NCBI RefSeq assembly: GCF_016909075.1
Contig: NZ_JAFBFC010000010.1
Span: 1 to 53,287, forward strand
Origin: Priestia iocasae
GTDB lineage: Bacteria; Bacillota; Bacilli; Bacillales; Bacillaceae_H
DNA: 53,287 nucleotides
Direction of reading: 5' to 3'
Part shown: positions 40,577-51,245 of the stretch, in pieces
Position numbering within the stretch: the first letter of the stretch is position 1
Layout of the letters: every line of letters begins with the position of its first letter
The notes under the pieces: generated by a model
What the model was told of the DNA's origin: nothing
What the model saw: only the letters and a program-made list of their open reading frames with translations
The model's database searches: none
Translations under genes and position numbers: made by a program

Positions 40577-41800
40577 TTAATTTAATACTTTAATTTTAAC
40601 AGTACGACGTCCCCATTTATAAGCTTTTGATTTATCAGGGAAAAACACGTCGATTTTATTTCCTTTAATAGCTCCACCTGTATCTGCTGCAACTGCATAG
40701 CCATAGCCTTCTACATAGACCTTACTACCTAAAGGAATGACGTTAGGATCTACGGCAATGACTTTTGCATTAGGATTTGCACGCAAGTCAAAGCCTGTTC
40801 TTGTTTTACCAGAACAGCCGTTGCAATATGCAGTATATGCCGTTGAATTTACTGTAAATTCTTTTGCTACACTACCATTACTACGAGATACTTGTCGATC
40901 TACTTTTGCTGCTGTTTGAGTGACCGGCTTTACAATTTTTGAACCGATCGCTAAAATCTTATCTTTACTTTCTTGTTGTTCTTCCGTTTTTACTAACTTA
41001 CGCGAGGTTTCTTTCCCATTTTCAAGCGTAACTTCATAATGCTTGGTTACACGACCTTGTTGACCTTTTTGAATCACTTTTTCCTTCCCTTTTTCAAGGT
41101 TTGGATCATTTTTTGTCACAGTCGCATAATCAACTGGTTCTTCCACTACATCGGTGACCTTTTTTATTCTGATAACATTTACAACACTACCTGGTGTAAC
41201 TTGGCTAGATAAACTAGGGTCTACACGGTCTGGATTATTTAGTTTAATTTCCTGTTGCTCTAAAAAGTCAGCGACCGTAGTCGAAGTGGACCAAACTTGC
41301 TGCTGGTTCTCGCCTTCATTGAGTGTCACTTGGAATGCTTTGTCTATTTCAATAGCTAAATCTTGTTTAATTGCTGTATCTAAACTTGGTTGAATTTGGT
41401 CATGCTTCGATAGTTCCAATTTTTGATCTTTTAGAACTTCTTGTACTGTATTGGCTGTAGTCCAAATATTTTTCTTTTGTTGATCAACTACGAGTTGAAC
41501 AGATTTTGCAGGTTTCCACACAACGTTCATGTTCTCTGTTACTTGAGCAGATAAAGAATGTGATAAGTAGTCTCGCTTACTTACCTCAATATCTTCACGC
41601 CTTAGTAGGTCTCCAACAGTTTTAGCATGGGTGTTTATATCAACTTTTTGTCCATCCACTGTTAATGAGACCGAGGCTTGTGTGCTCTTATAAGCAACAA
41701 ATCCAATCACGGTAGAAAACGCTACAAAACTAGTTACAAAGATTACTAGTCTTTTTCCACTCATAGATTTGGATAACAGCTTTTTCACGTTTTTTAACAC
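40577..41800 (-). CDS. yabE: cell-wall protein YabE (YabE/DUF348, G5 and 3D domains)
   Basis: A secreted or membrane-anchored wall-active protein resembling resuscitation-promoting factors and stationary-phase survival proteins. The 407 residues show an N-terminal membrane segment (about 17-38) and three DUF348 repeats (about 45-210). A G5 domain follows (about 210-290) and then a C-terminal 3D domain with VAADTGGAIKGNKIDVFF near 370-387. B. subtilis YabE is 437 residues, so this one is slightly shorter. The start is GTG, 11 nt after GGAGG. A strong promoter lies 32 bp upstream. Confidence 0.93.
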   Translation of the reverse strand: MLKNVKKLLSKSMSGKRLVIFVTSFVAFSTVIGFVAYKSTQASVSLTVDGQKVDINTHAKTVGDLLRREDIEVSKRDYLSHSLSAQVTENMNVVWKPAKSVQLVVDQQKKNIWTTANTVQEVLKDQKLELSKHDQIQPSLDTAIKQDLAIEIDKAFQVTLNEGENQQQVWSTSTTVADFLEQQEIKLNNPDRVDPSLSSQVTPGSVVNVIRIKKVTDVVEEPVDYATVTKNDPNLEKGKEKVIQKGQQGRVTKHYEVTLENGKETSRKLVKTEEQQESKDKILAIGSKIVKPVTQTAAKVDRQVSRSNGSVAKEFTVNSTAYTAYCNGCSGKTRTGFDLRANPNAKVIAVDPNVIPLGSKVYVEGYGYAVAADTGGAIKGNKIDVFFPDKSKAYKWGRRTVKIKVLN

Positions 41801-41831
41801 GATGAAAAACGCCTCCTTCTCTCGAACAAGG

Positions 41832-41860
41832 ATTATATAGAGTAGTTGTCAACTTGTCAA
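41832..41860 (-). promoter_or_regulatory. yabE promoter (sigma-A)
   Basis: TTGACA (41855-41860) and TATAAT (41832-41837) are perfect hexamers with 17-bp spacing on the minus strand. TTGACAA is repeated 8 bp downstream of the first copy. Confidence 0.85.
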
Positions 41861-41924
41861 CCCTCCCCTTTTTAGCTTTGACTATAGTCTATTATGTCTA
41901 AATTATCAAAAAAAAGGAAGAGAG

Positions 41925-41938
41925 ACTTGTCGACAAGT
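41925..41938. promoter_or_regulatory. 14-bp palindrome with overlapping Spo0A-like boxes
   Basis: ACTTGTCGACAAGT is a perfect palindrome. Each strand reads TTGTCGAC, one base from the Spo0A box TTGTCGAA. It lies about 65 bp upstream of the yabE -35. Confidence 0.35.
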
Positions 41939-42025
41939 TCATCCTATGAGTGAAAAAAGAAAAGTAGAACTCTTTTTAAAACCTTATCATTTAGACAAGT
42001 ATCCATCATTTACCGTTAAATTATT

Positions 42026-42796
42026 TTATCGATTTATGCCGAATAGTTTTTTAGCATTTGCTGTTGTTTTTTGCGCTAATTCCTCATATGTAATCCCTTT
42101 TAGATCGGCAATTTGTTCAGCTATATATGTAACATAGCTAGGTTCATTGCGCTTTCCACGATACGGATGTGGAGTTAAATACGGACAATCAGTTTCGATT
42201 AAAAGTCGATCAAGAGGTAATTGTGTCGCCACTTCTTTTGGTTTTTTGGCGTTTTTAAACGTGACTGGTCCTCCGAATGAGATATACATATTCATATCTA
42301 TACATTGTTTTGCAACTTCTAAGCTACCTGTAAAACAATGCATAATACCACCTACTTCTTCTACCTTTTCCTCTCTTAAAATCTGCACAACATCTTCTGT
42401 CGCATCACGATTATGAATGATAATTGGTAAATTCACTTTTCTAGCTAGGCGAATTTGTCTGCGGAACACATCTTTTTGTACATCCTTTGGAGATTTATCC
42501 CAATGATAGTCCAAACCCATTTCTCCGATTGCTACTACTTTAGGATGTGCAGCGAGCTCTTCAATCCACTCTAAATCCTCATCCGTCATATCAATTGCAT
42601 CGACTGGATGCCAACCTACAGCCGCATAAATAAATTCATATTTTTCCACAATTTCCATTGCACGATTGATGGTTTTACGGTCAAATCCAACGACAACCAT
42701 ATGTTCTATGCCTGCGTCTTGCGCACGCTGGATAACTTCTTCCATATCTTCTTCATATTGATCTGCATTTAAGTGTACATGTGTATCAAATAACAT
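42026..42796 (-). CDS. tatD: TatD-family metal-dependent DNase
   Basis: An amidohydrolase-fold nuclease of 256 residues (B. subtilis yabD, 255). Metal ligands are visible in DTHVHLNAD (4-12), GEMGLDYHWD near 92, IIHNRDA near 127, MHCFTGS near 153 and the aspartate in LIETDCPYL near 203. Its cellular substrate is uncertain; 3'-5' exonuclease activity is known for TatD. It lies between metS and yabE and starts at ATG behind GAGGAGG. Confidence 0.94.
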   Translation of the reverse strand: MLFDTHVHLNADQYEEDMEEVIQRAQDAGIEHMVVVGFDRKTINRAMEIVEKYEFIYAAVGWHPVDAIDMTDEDLEWIEELAAHPKVVAIGEMGLDYHWDKSPKDVQKDVFRRQIRLARKVNLPIIIHNRDATEDVVQILREEKVEEVGGIMHCFTGSLEVAKQCIDMNMYISFGGPVTFKNAKKPKEVATQLPLDRLLIETDCPYLTPHPYRGKRNEPSYVTYIAEQIADLKGITYEELAQKTTANAKKLFGINR

Positions 42797-42864
42797 AATG
42801 AGTATCCTCCTCTTCCTTTCACGTTTCTCCTGTTATAATTCCTAAAAAACTATTTTGTTATAAC

Positions 42865-42901
42865 AAAAAGAAAAAGGTTTCACGTATGTTACACGTGAAA
42901 C
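42865..42901 (-). terminator. metS terminator
   Basis: GTTTCACGT-GTAACAT-ACGTGAAAC is a perfect 9-bp stem followed by CTTTTTCTTTTT on the minus strand. Confidence 0.9.
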
Positions 42902-42947
42902 ACTCTTTCTTATTCATCATTAAAAACAGGAATAATATTATAGAATA

Positions 42948-45047
<2,100 letters not shown>

Positions 45048-45330
45048 TCACTTGTAAATCCGTTCACACATTAGATATGTAACTACTTGATTAAGATGAT
45101 ACCTATGTAGGCTCATTCTTCTTATTATTTTACATGATAAACTCCGAAAACGGCAAAACCCTTATGAATAATTTCTTGTATAAAATAAATTATGAAAATC
45201 TCCTTTAACTATCTAAGTCACGTCATATTAATAAGAAAGAAAGAGATACCATCATCATCTCCTATTTACTTATAAAAATATACATTTAGTTATGACTTTA
45301 TCATGTCAGGTATCGTTCGTTAAGTGAAAG

Positions 45331-45451
45331 GAAAAAAAGTTCTGTAAACTTTGTCGAATAAGAAGTTTACAGAACTAGAATTTTGTCGAATTGTCGACAT
45401 AGTTTCCGACAAAATTGCCAAACAATTCATGTTTTATTTTATGTAAATATT
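45331..45451 (-). ncRNA. candidate small RNA between abrB and metS (about 120 nt)
   Basis: Promoter TTGAAA-17-TATTAT predicts a start near 45451. The transcript ends at a perfect 14-bp terminator stem (arms 45338-45351 and 45363-45376) followed by seven T. Before it lies a second hairpin with perfect 10-bp arms (AATTTTGTCG 45379-45388 and CGACAAAATT 45407-45416). Its loop carries the self-complementary TGTCGACA, which could allow loop-loop dimers. The DNA also contains four Spo0A-box-like sequences. I do not recognise this RNA. It could instead be a prematurely terminated metS leader. Confidence 0.5.
45350..45414. promoter_or_regulatory. cluster of Spo0A-box-like sequences
   Basis: TTTGTCGAA (45350-45358), TTTTGTCGAA (45381-45390), TTGTCGACA (45391-45399) and, on the other strand, TTTTGTCGG (45406-45414). 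The core TGTCGAA is perfect in the first two. They lie downstream of the candidate small-RNA promoter. Confidence 0.5.
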
Positions 45452-45457
45452 ATGAGT

Positions 45458-45486
45458 ATAATAGTTTCAGTTGCTATTTTTTTCAA
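45458..45486 (-). promoter_or_regulatory. promoter of the candidate small RNA (sigma-A)
   Basis: TTGAAA (45481-45486) and TATTAT (45458-45463) are spaced 17 bp on the minus strand. Confidence 0.55.
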
Positions 45487-45587
45487 AAATATACCTATTT
45501 TACACTGACTGTTGGTCAGAAAACCTTGATATATCAACAAACCTCATTTTAAATTTTTCCAACTACAGTTTTTTACATATAAAAATA

Positions 45588-45616
45588 TTGACTAGTTTTG
45601 GAAACACTGTTATTAT
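45588..45616 (+). promoter_or_regulatory. abrB promoter (sigma-A)
   Basis: TTGACT (45588-45593), 17 bp and TATTAT (45611-45616) lie on the plus strand, about 80 bp before abrB. Confidence 0.75.
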
Positions 45617-45631
45617 TAAATTACATTGAAA

Positions 45632-45650
45632 TTTGTCGAATAATGACGAA
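45632..45650 (+). promoter_or_regulatory. Spo0A operator of abrB (tandem 0A boxes)
   Basis: TTTGTCGAA (45632-45640) is followed three bases later by TGACGAA (45644-45650). The pair sits just downstream of the transcription start, as in B. subtilis abrB, where Spo0A-P represses from this position. Confidence 0.88.
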
Positions 45651-45694
45651 AAAAATATAGAATAAATACTAGAATGTGAGAGGAGAACTTTATT

Positions 45695-45979
45695 ATGAAA
45701 TCTACAGGTATTGTACGTAAAGTTGATGAATTAGGACGTGTAGTAATTCCAATTGAATTACGTCGTACATTAGGAATTGCTGAAAAGGATGCATTAGAAA
45801 TTTATGTTGATGAGGAGCGTATTATCTTAAAGAAATACAAACCTAACATGACTTGTCAAATTACAGGTGAAGTTTCTGATGAAAATATTCAACTTGCAGG
45901 CGGAAAATTAATTTTAAGCCGCGAAGGTGCAGAACAAATTATTAAAGAACTTCAAGATTCTTTAGCAACTGCTAAGTAA
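45695..45979 (+). CDS. abrB: transition-state regulator AbrB
   Basis: A global DNA-binding repressor of post-exponential genes. The 94 residues have the swapped-hairpin AbrB domain (1-53: KSTGIVRKVDELGRVVIPIE with Arg/Lys DNA contacts) and a C-terminal multimerisation domain with the conserved single cysteine (MTCQITGE near 55). It is preceded by GAGAGGAG and is the only protein gene on the plus strand. spoVG, a classic AbrB target, and spoVT, a paralogue, lie in the same window. Confidence 0.98.
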   Translation: MKSTGIVRKVDELGRVVIPIELRRTLGIAEKDALEIYVDEERIILKKYKPNMTCQITGEVSDENIQLAGGKLILSREGAEQIIKELQDSLATAK

Positions 45980-45983
45980 TAAA

Positions 45984-46013
45984 TAAAAAGCTGTCATCAT
46001 GACAGCTTTTTTT
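45984..46013. terminator. bidirectional terminator between abrB and rsmI
   Basis: AAAAGCTGTCA-TCA-TGACAGCTTTT with flanking A and T tracts serves the convergent abrB and rsmI. Confidence 0.9.
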
Positions 46014-46881
46014 ATTCTATATGATAAGCATTATACACGTCTCTTTTTGGAACATCTCTTTCTACTGCTACTTGTTTAATTGCTTCTTTAGGTGAACATG
46101 CCTTTTCATTGATATAGTAATCAACGTGCTCAATTAAAGTTTTGTTTTCCCACCATTTTTCTGTTTCCTCTTCTTCCTTACTACCTTCAACGATTAAACA
46201 AAACTCGCCTCTTACTTCCTCCGTAGATGCCCAATTAAATGCCTCTGAGATAGAACCACGTAAAAATTCCTCATAGCGCTTTGTTAGCTCTCTAGACAAT
46301 ACAATTTGGCGGTTCCCCCATACATCATTCATCAGTTTTAACGTCTCTTTTAATCGATGAGGTGCTTCATAAAAGATAATGGTTTCTTTTCTGTATTTAA
46401 GTTCTTGTAATTCTTCTGTTTTCTGCTTCTTTTGACGATGTAAAAACCCATAAAAATAAAAGTGATCTGTTGATAAACCTGACGCGGTTAATGCTGTTAA
46501 TGCTGCATTTGCACCTGGTAAAGGGACAACGGTTTGATTTTCTTTTACCGCTAGTGCTACCAACTCATAACCAGGATCAGAGATGCAAGGCATACCCGCA
46601 TCACTCACTAGGCCAATTGATTGCCCTCTCTGTAAATCTTCAATGATTTGTTTTCCTTTACTCTCTTTATTGTGCTCATGATAACTTTTAATAGGTGTTG
46701 GGATATCAAAATGATTACATAGCTTTTTCGTTTGTCTCGTGTCTTCGGCTGCAATGTAATCTACTTCTTTTAAAATACGAATTGCACGAAATGTCATGTC
46801 TTCTAAATTCCCAATAGGTGTTGGTATGAGATACAGGGTTCCACCTTTTTGTTCAGGGCTATAGCTTTTTTGCTGCTGCAT
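46012..46881 (-). CDS. rsmI: 16S rRNA 2'-O-ribose C1402 methyltransferase RsmI
   Basis: A tetrapyrrole-methylase-fold enzyme of 289 residues that methylates the ribose of C1402 in the decoding centre. LYLIPTPIGNLEDMTFRAIRIL near 17-38, AAEDTRQTKKL near 45, SDAGMPCISDPG near 88 and PLPGANAALTALTASGL near 108 are the family motifs. It overlaps yazA by 23 nt. Confidence 0.95.
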   Translation of the reverse strand: MQQQKSYSPEQKGGTLYLIPTPIGNLEDMTFRAIRILKEVDYIAAEDTRQTKKLCNHFDIPTPIKSYHEHNKESKGKQIIEDLQRGQSIGLVSDAGMPCISDPGYELVALAVKENQTVVPLPGANAALTALTASGLSTDHFYFYGFLHRQKKQKTEELQELKYRKETIIFYEAPHRLKETLKLMNDVWGNRQIVLSRELTKRYEEFLRGSISEAFNWASTEEVRGEFCLIVEGSKEEEETEKWWENKTLIEHVDYYINEKACSPKEAIKQVAVERDVPKRDVYNAYHIE

Positions 46882-47146
46882 ACTTGTTTTCTCGCTCCTT
46901 TAAGATGAACTTTTCTTTTTGCACACGTGTTAACTGCTTAAATTGATATTCCATCTGCATGGCTTCTCGCTTTGTTGAATACTCTTTTGCAATTAATAAT
47001 AAAACAGGCTTTCTTGCTCGAGTATATTTTGCGCCTTTTCCTTCGTTATGTGCATGTAATCTTTTCTCTATATCGATCGTATAACCGGCATAAAAGCTTC
47101 CATCTTTACATTCCACTACATAAAAGTAGTGACTATTCTTTTCCAT
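46859..47146 (-). CDS. yazA: GIY-YIG nuclease-domain protein YazA
   Basis: A 95-residue UPF0213/YhbQ-type GIY-YIG domain. Here the motif reads FYVVEC ... FYAGYT, with the conserved Arg ([10 protein letters not shown]) and the C-terminal glutamate region ([13 protein letters not shown]). Its biological role is not established. It overlaps yabB upstream and rsmI downstream, so the three are coupled. Confidence 0.93.
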   Translation of the reverse strand: MEKNSHYFYVVECKDGSFYAGYTIDIEKRLHAHNEGKGAKYTRARKPVLLLIAKEYSTKREAMQMEYQFKQLTRVQKEKFILKERENKYAAAKKL

Positions 47147-47879
47147 ATAAGATGCTCTCTAACTCCTTTGTATACTCGTTGTTATCTTGATAAACAAACA
47201 ATGGAGGTAACACTTTTAAGTCTGCATTTCCTCCCTTGATACCTTCAATCAAAATTGTATTTGCTTCTTTTCCCGCTTTTGGATAGACAAATTGCAATCG
47301 CTTAGGCTCTACTTTATACTTCCTCATAAGCGTCACAATATCTAATAATCGTCCCGGCCTATGCACAAGCGCTATCTTTCCTCCTTGACGGACAAGCTGA
47401 CTGCTTACTCGAATGACATCTTCTAATGTACAATGAATTTCATGCCTAGCAATAGCAAAATGTTCATTTATATTTTGTTCGTCTTTTTTAGGTGTAAGGA
47501 AATAAGGAGGGTTACATGTTACGATATCAAACTTTCCATGTCCTAATTTTTGTGGCATATCTTTCAAATCACCATGAATGACTTGAATTTGATCTTCAAG
47601 CTGATTATAAGAAATGCTTCTTTCAGCCATGCTATGTAGTCTCTCTTGAATTTCAACACCTGTAATCAAAGCATGTGTTCGTTTAGATAGTAGTAAAGGG
47701 ATAACTGCATTTCCCGTACATAAATCAATGATATGACCTTTTTGAATGGGAACATAAGCAAATTTCGCTAATAAAACGGCATCTAATGAAAAAGCGAACA
47801 CAGAGGGACTTTGTATAATTCGCAAATTTTCTTCCGCTAGTAAATAATCTAAACGCTCATCTTCGTATAATTGCACCAT
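47133..47879 (-). CDS. yabB: SAM-dependent methyltransferase YabB (TrmN6-like)
   Basis: A 248-residue N6-adenine-type methyltransferase related to E. coli TrmN6, which modifies A37 of tRNA-Val. SAM motif [16 protein letters not shown] is near 48-62 and the catalytic NPPYF near 124-128. The substrate is inferred from the family only. ATG follows AAGGAG. It overlaps yazA by 14 nt. Confidence 0.9.
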   Translation of the reverse strand: MVQLYEDERLDYLLAEENLRIIQSPSVFAFSLDAVLLAKFAYVPIQKGHIIDLCTGNAVIPLLLSKRTHALITGVEIQERLHSMAERSISYNQLEDQIQVIHGDLKDMPQKLGHGKFDIVTCNPPYFLTPKKDEQNINEHFAIARHEIHCTLEDVIRVSSQLVRQGGKIALVHRPGRLLDIVTLMRKYKVEPKRLQFVYPKAGKEANTILIEGIKGGNADLKVLPPLFVYQDNNEYTKELESILYGKE

Positions 47880-47911
47880 TATGTGATTCTCCTTTAAGTA
47901 GTACCTTATAT

Positions 47912-47945
47912 AAAAAATAGCCTCTCCAAACGGAAAGGCTTTTTT
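47912..47945 (-). terminator. hairpin between yabA and yabB
   Basis: AGCCTTTCC / GGAGAGGCT with one mismatch is followed by six T on the minus strand, at the yabA stop. It should limit read-through into yabB. Confidence 0.75.
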
Positions 47946-48312
47946 ACTTCTTATTTAAGAATGACAAACAAAATAAACAGTCTCCATCTTTTCGAATGCT
48001 TCCATAGTGTATATTACAAATATGAAAGCCTTCTTGATAAAGCCGAGCCAAGTTATCATACCCTTCTCCGATATCTACTTGTTTTTGTTCTCTTGTTTGT
48101 TTATTCATTTTTTGATTCCGATGCTTTCGTTGCACTTCTTCAATATTTGTTTGGTCAAGGCGGCGGCGCAAATGGTCATTTTCAAGCTTTAAATGATGAT
48201 TTTCTTCAATGATTTCACCAAGATGCTCTTTCAACTCACCTAATTGCTTGTATAAATGCCCTATTTGCTCCTCCATATTAGTAACCGAATCAAAAATTTC
48301 TTTTTTATCCAC
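47944..48312 (-). CDS. yabA: replication initiation control protein YabA
   Basis: It limits replication initiation by binding DnaA and the DnaN clamp. The 122 residues have an N-terminal leucine-zipper coiled coil (about 5-60), a polar linker and a C-terminal zinc domain ([21 protein letters not shown], with C, H and CxxC ligands). The start is GTG 48310-48312 behind GGTGG. It lies 14 bp after ricT. Confidence 0.95.
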   Translation of the reverse strand: MDKKEIFDSVTNMEEQIGHLYKQLGELKEHLGEIIEENHHLKLENDHLRRRLDQTNIEEVQRKHRNQKMNKQTREQKQVDIGEGYDNLARLYQEGFHICNIHYGSIRKDGDCLFCLSFLNKK

Positions 48313-48326
48313 CTTTGCCCACCTCG

Positions 48327-49154
48327 TTACTCTGTGGCTTGAAATGAAACAGCCCCTTCTTTTACAATTTCATCTAATGTAAATTCAACGATTTGTTCGT
48401 GCTCTAACAGCTCTACTTGGATAATTCTTTCTAATATATTAAGACCTACAACACGCCCAGAGCCATTAGGTGTTTTAATCACCGCACCCAAATCAGGTAA
48501 CTGTTCTTTCGCTGTTTCATATTCATCATTTTCGTATTTTAAACAACACATTAAGCGACCACATAATCCAGATATCTTTGTTGGATTTAAAGATAAATTT
48601 TGATCTTTCGCCATTTTGATGGATACAGGCTCAAAATCTCCTAAGAATGTAGAACAGCAAAGCATTCGTCCACAAGGTCCAATACCACCTAAAAGCTTTG
48701 CTTCATCTCGAACACCAATTTGTCGTAATTCAATTCGTGTACGGAAAATGGCAGCTAAATCTTTCACTAACTCTCGAAAATCGATGCGTCCGTCAGCGGT
48801 AAAGTAAAAGATGACCTTATTACGATCAAATGTATATTCTACATCTACTAATTTCATATCTAAGCTATGCTCTTGAATTTTTTGCATACATACATCGTAC
48901 GCTTCTTGAGCTGCGTTTTTATTCTCATCTACAATGAGTCGATCTTTTTGTTCAGCAATACGAATCACCTTTTTCAAAGGAAGAACGACATCATTTTCAC
49001 TTACTTGCTTTTTATTAATGACCACTTTGCCGAATTCCACACCGCGAACTGTTTCAACAATCACAAATTCGCCATCAGGAATATTTAGCTCTCCAGGATC
49101 AAAGTAATAAATCTTCCCCGCTTTTTTAAAGCGTACTCCTACTACATCATACAA
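48327..49154 (-). CDS. ricT: RicT (YaaT), PSP1-domain regulator of RNA processing and Spo0A phosphorelay
   Basis: Part of the RicA-RicF-RicT complex that carries iron-sulfur clusters, acts with RNase Y and speeds the phosphorelay. The 275 residues contain a PSP1 C-terminal domain with cysteine-rich [14 protein letters not shown] near 160 and [13 protein letters not shown] near 196, the presumed cluster ligands. The start is TTG 49152-49154 behind GGAGGG. It lies 4 bp after holB. Confidence 0.95.
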   Translation of the reverse strand: MYDVVGVRFKKAGKIYYFDPGELNIPDGEFVIVETVRGVEFGKVVINKKQVSENDVVLPLKKVIRIAEQKDRLIVDENKNAAQEAYDVCMQKIQEHSLDMKLVDVEYTFDRNKVIFYFTADGRIDFRELVKDLAAIFRTRIELRQIGVRDEAKLLGGIGPCGRMLCCSTFLGDFEPVSIKMAKDQNLSLNPTKISGLCGRLMCCLKYENDEYETAKEQLPDLGAVIKTPNGSGRVVGLNILERIIQVELLEHEQIVEFTLDEIVKEGAVSFQATE

Positions 49155-49158
49155 GCTT

Positions 49159-50151
49159 TTATCCCTCCTGCAAATCCAACACCAGCTGTTCCATCAATAA
49201 CTGTATATTCATATTAGAATTTAGTTTATTTTTAGCCTTCATAACTACTTCAAGCTGATGAATAGCTTTTTTTTGAGTCATTTGAAGAGCCTGCATTTTT
49301 AATTCTTCAAGCTTATGACGATACACAACCTTCGATTCCTGTCCTATTTGTAACGTCAATACATCTCGATAAAGAAGCATTAATAAGTTCAATCCAACTT
49401 GCACTTGTTCTTTTTCTACAAAATGAGACATCCACTGTTCGTGAACAAAAAGAAGGGCTTGTTGAGGTCTAGTTGTTAATACTTCATATAATTGTATCAC
49501 TAACTTTCTTGCAAGTCCAAACCATTCGTCTTCACTTAGATGTAAGGCCTCATCTATACTATTTGTTAAGAAAGAAAGAATAGATGCCATTGATTCTGGA
49601 ACATGATGTTCTATTAATTTTTGCTCTAAATTCTCTGGTGTTAAGGCTTGAAAAGAAATAACTTGGCACCTTGAGATAATCGTATCTAATAATTTATGAA
49701 TTTGTTCCGTTAGAAGAATCGCATATGTGTTATCGCCAGGTTCCTCTAAAAACTTTAATAGACTATTCGCAGCACTTGTTGTCATTTTATCAATGTGATT
49801 CACTATATATAACTTTTGATTAGACTCGACTCCTGTTTTCGTAAACTCTGCCTGCAAATATTGTACTTGCTCTTTTTTAATTGATAACCCTGATGGTTCA
49901 ATAAAATGAACATCTGGATGATTAGAAGAGTCAATTCTTCGACAGTTAATGCAGTTATTACAAGGCTTGTACTCATTCGGTTGCTGACAAAATAATGCTT
50001 TTGCAAATAAAAGACTGGTTTCTCTCTTTCCCGTACCTTTACTTCCTTCAAATAGATAGGCGTGGGCTACTCGACGTTTTACAAGGCTGTTTTTTATTAT
50101 TTTTAAAGCATTTGGTTGAATTAATTCAAGATCGTCCCACGTTTTCGTCAT
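49159..50151 (-). CDS. holB: DNA polymerase III delta' subunit
   Basis: A clamp-loader subunit. About 330 residues with a P-loop-like FEGSKGTGKRETS near 35-47 and the four-cysteine zinc module (C-N-N-C-I-N-C within residues about 63-69 plus an upstream Cys). AANSLLKFLEEPGDNTYAILL near 125 is the Walker B/sensor region. ATG 50149-50151 aligns with B. subtilis HolB; a GTG five codons upstream is an alternative, and neither has a strong ribosome site. Confidence 0.93.
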   Translation of the reverse strand: MTKTWDDLELIQPNALKIIKNSLVKRRVAHAYLFEGSKGTGKRETSLLFAKALFCQQPNEYKPCNNCINCRRIDSSNHPDVHFIEPSGLSIKKEQVQYLQAEFTKTGVESNQKLYIVNHIDKMTTSAANSLLKFLEEPGDNTYAILLTEQIHKLLDTIISRCQVISFQALTPENLEQKLIEHHVPESMASILSFLTNSIDEALHLSEDEWFGLARKLVIQLYEVLTTRPQQALLFVHEQWMSHFVEKEQVQVGLNLLMLLYRDVLTLQIGQESKVVYRHKLEELKMQALQMTQKKAIHQLEVVMKAKNKLNSNMNIQLLMEQLVLDLQEG

Positions 50152-50187
50152 ACATTTATCACTCACTTATGCATCGCATTTTATTTA

Positions 50188-50547
<360 letters not shown>

Positions 50548-50599
50548 TTACTATTGTTATCTCTATTATAACAATATTCCATAACCCATAAAGATGGAA

Positions 50600-51229
50600 T
50601 TATTTATTTAAAATAGAGATTAGCTTTTCATAGGCTACTTGATATACTTCTTCAATTGTTTTACTAGCGTCAATCGAATAAATACGATTTGGGAATTTTT
50701 CAATCACTTTTAAATACCCCTTGCGTACATTATGATGAAATTCAAGCTTCTCTAAATCTAAACGATTAACCTCTCGCTCTTTATTTTTATTAATTCTTTC
50801 TAATCCCAATTCAGGCTTAATATCAAAAAACAGTGTAGCTTGTGGCATGATATCCTCTATTGCAAACTGATTGATTTGATATACTTCCTCAATCCCTAAC
50901 TTTCTTGCAAAACCTTGATAAGCAAGAGAACTATCAACAAACCGATCACATAGAACAATTTTTCCATGTTCTAAAGCAGGAACAACTTTTTCAACGAGGT
51001 GCTGCCTTCTTGCAGCTGCATAAAGCAATGCTTCTGTTCTCGCATCCATGGCAGTATTAGCTGGATTTAAGATAATTTCTCTAATTTGCTCTGCAATTGT
51101 AATACCTCCTGGTTCTCTTGTAAGAATAACGTCATATCCTTCTTTTTTTAATTGATCATGTATCATATGAATAATCGTTGTTTTTCCAGCCCCCTCAGGA
51201 CCTTCAAACGTAATAAACATTCCTGACAT
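50600..51229 (-). CDS. tmk: thymidylate kinase
   Basis: It phosphorylates dTMP to dTDP. The 209 residues contain the P-loop [11 protein letters not shown] near 8-18, the DR motif [14 protein letters not shown] near 93-106 and a lid region rich in Arg/Lys ([11 protein letters not shown] near 148). It lies 16 bp after the decarboxylase gene. Confidence 0.97.
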   Translation of the reverse strand: MSGMFITFEGPEGAGKTTIIHMIHDQLKKEGYDVILTREPGGITIAEQIREIILNPANTAMDARTEALLYAAARRQHLVEKVVPALEHGKIVLCDRFVDSSLAYQGFARKLGIEEVYQINQFAIEDIMPQATLFFDIKPELGLERINKNKEREVNRLDLEKLEFHHNVRKGYLKVIEKFPNRIYSIDASKTIEEVYQVAYEKLISILNK

Positions 51230-51245
51230 TGTTTTTCATTCTCCT

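Noticed and set aside
45331-45435. A 37-codon open frame inside the candidate small RNA
   Set aside because: It begins at an ATG near 45424 with no ribosome binding site, and it runs through both hairpins and the terminator. It is more likely chance.
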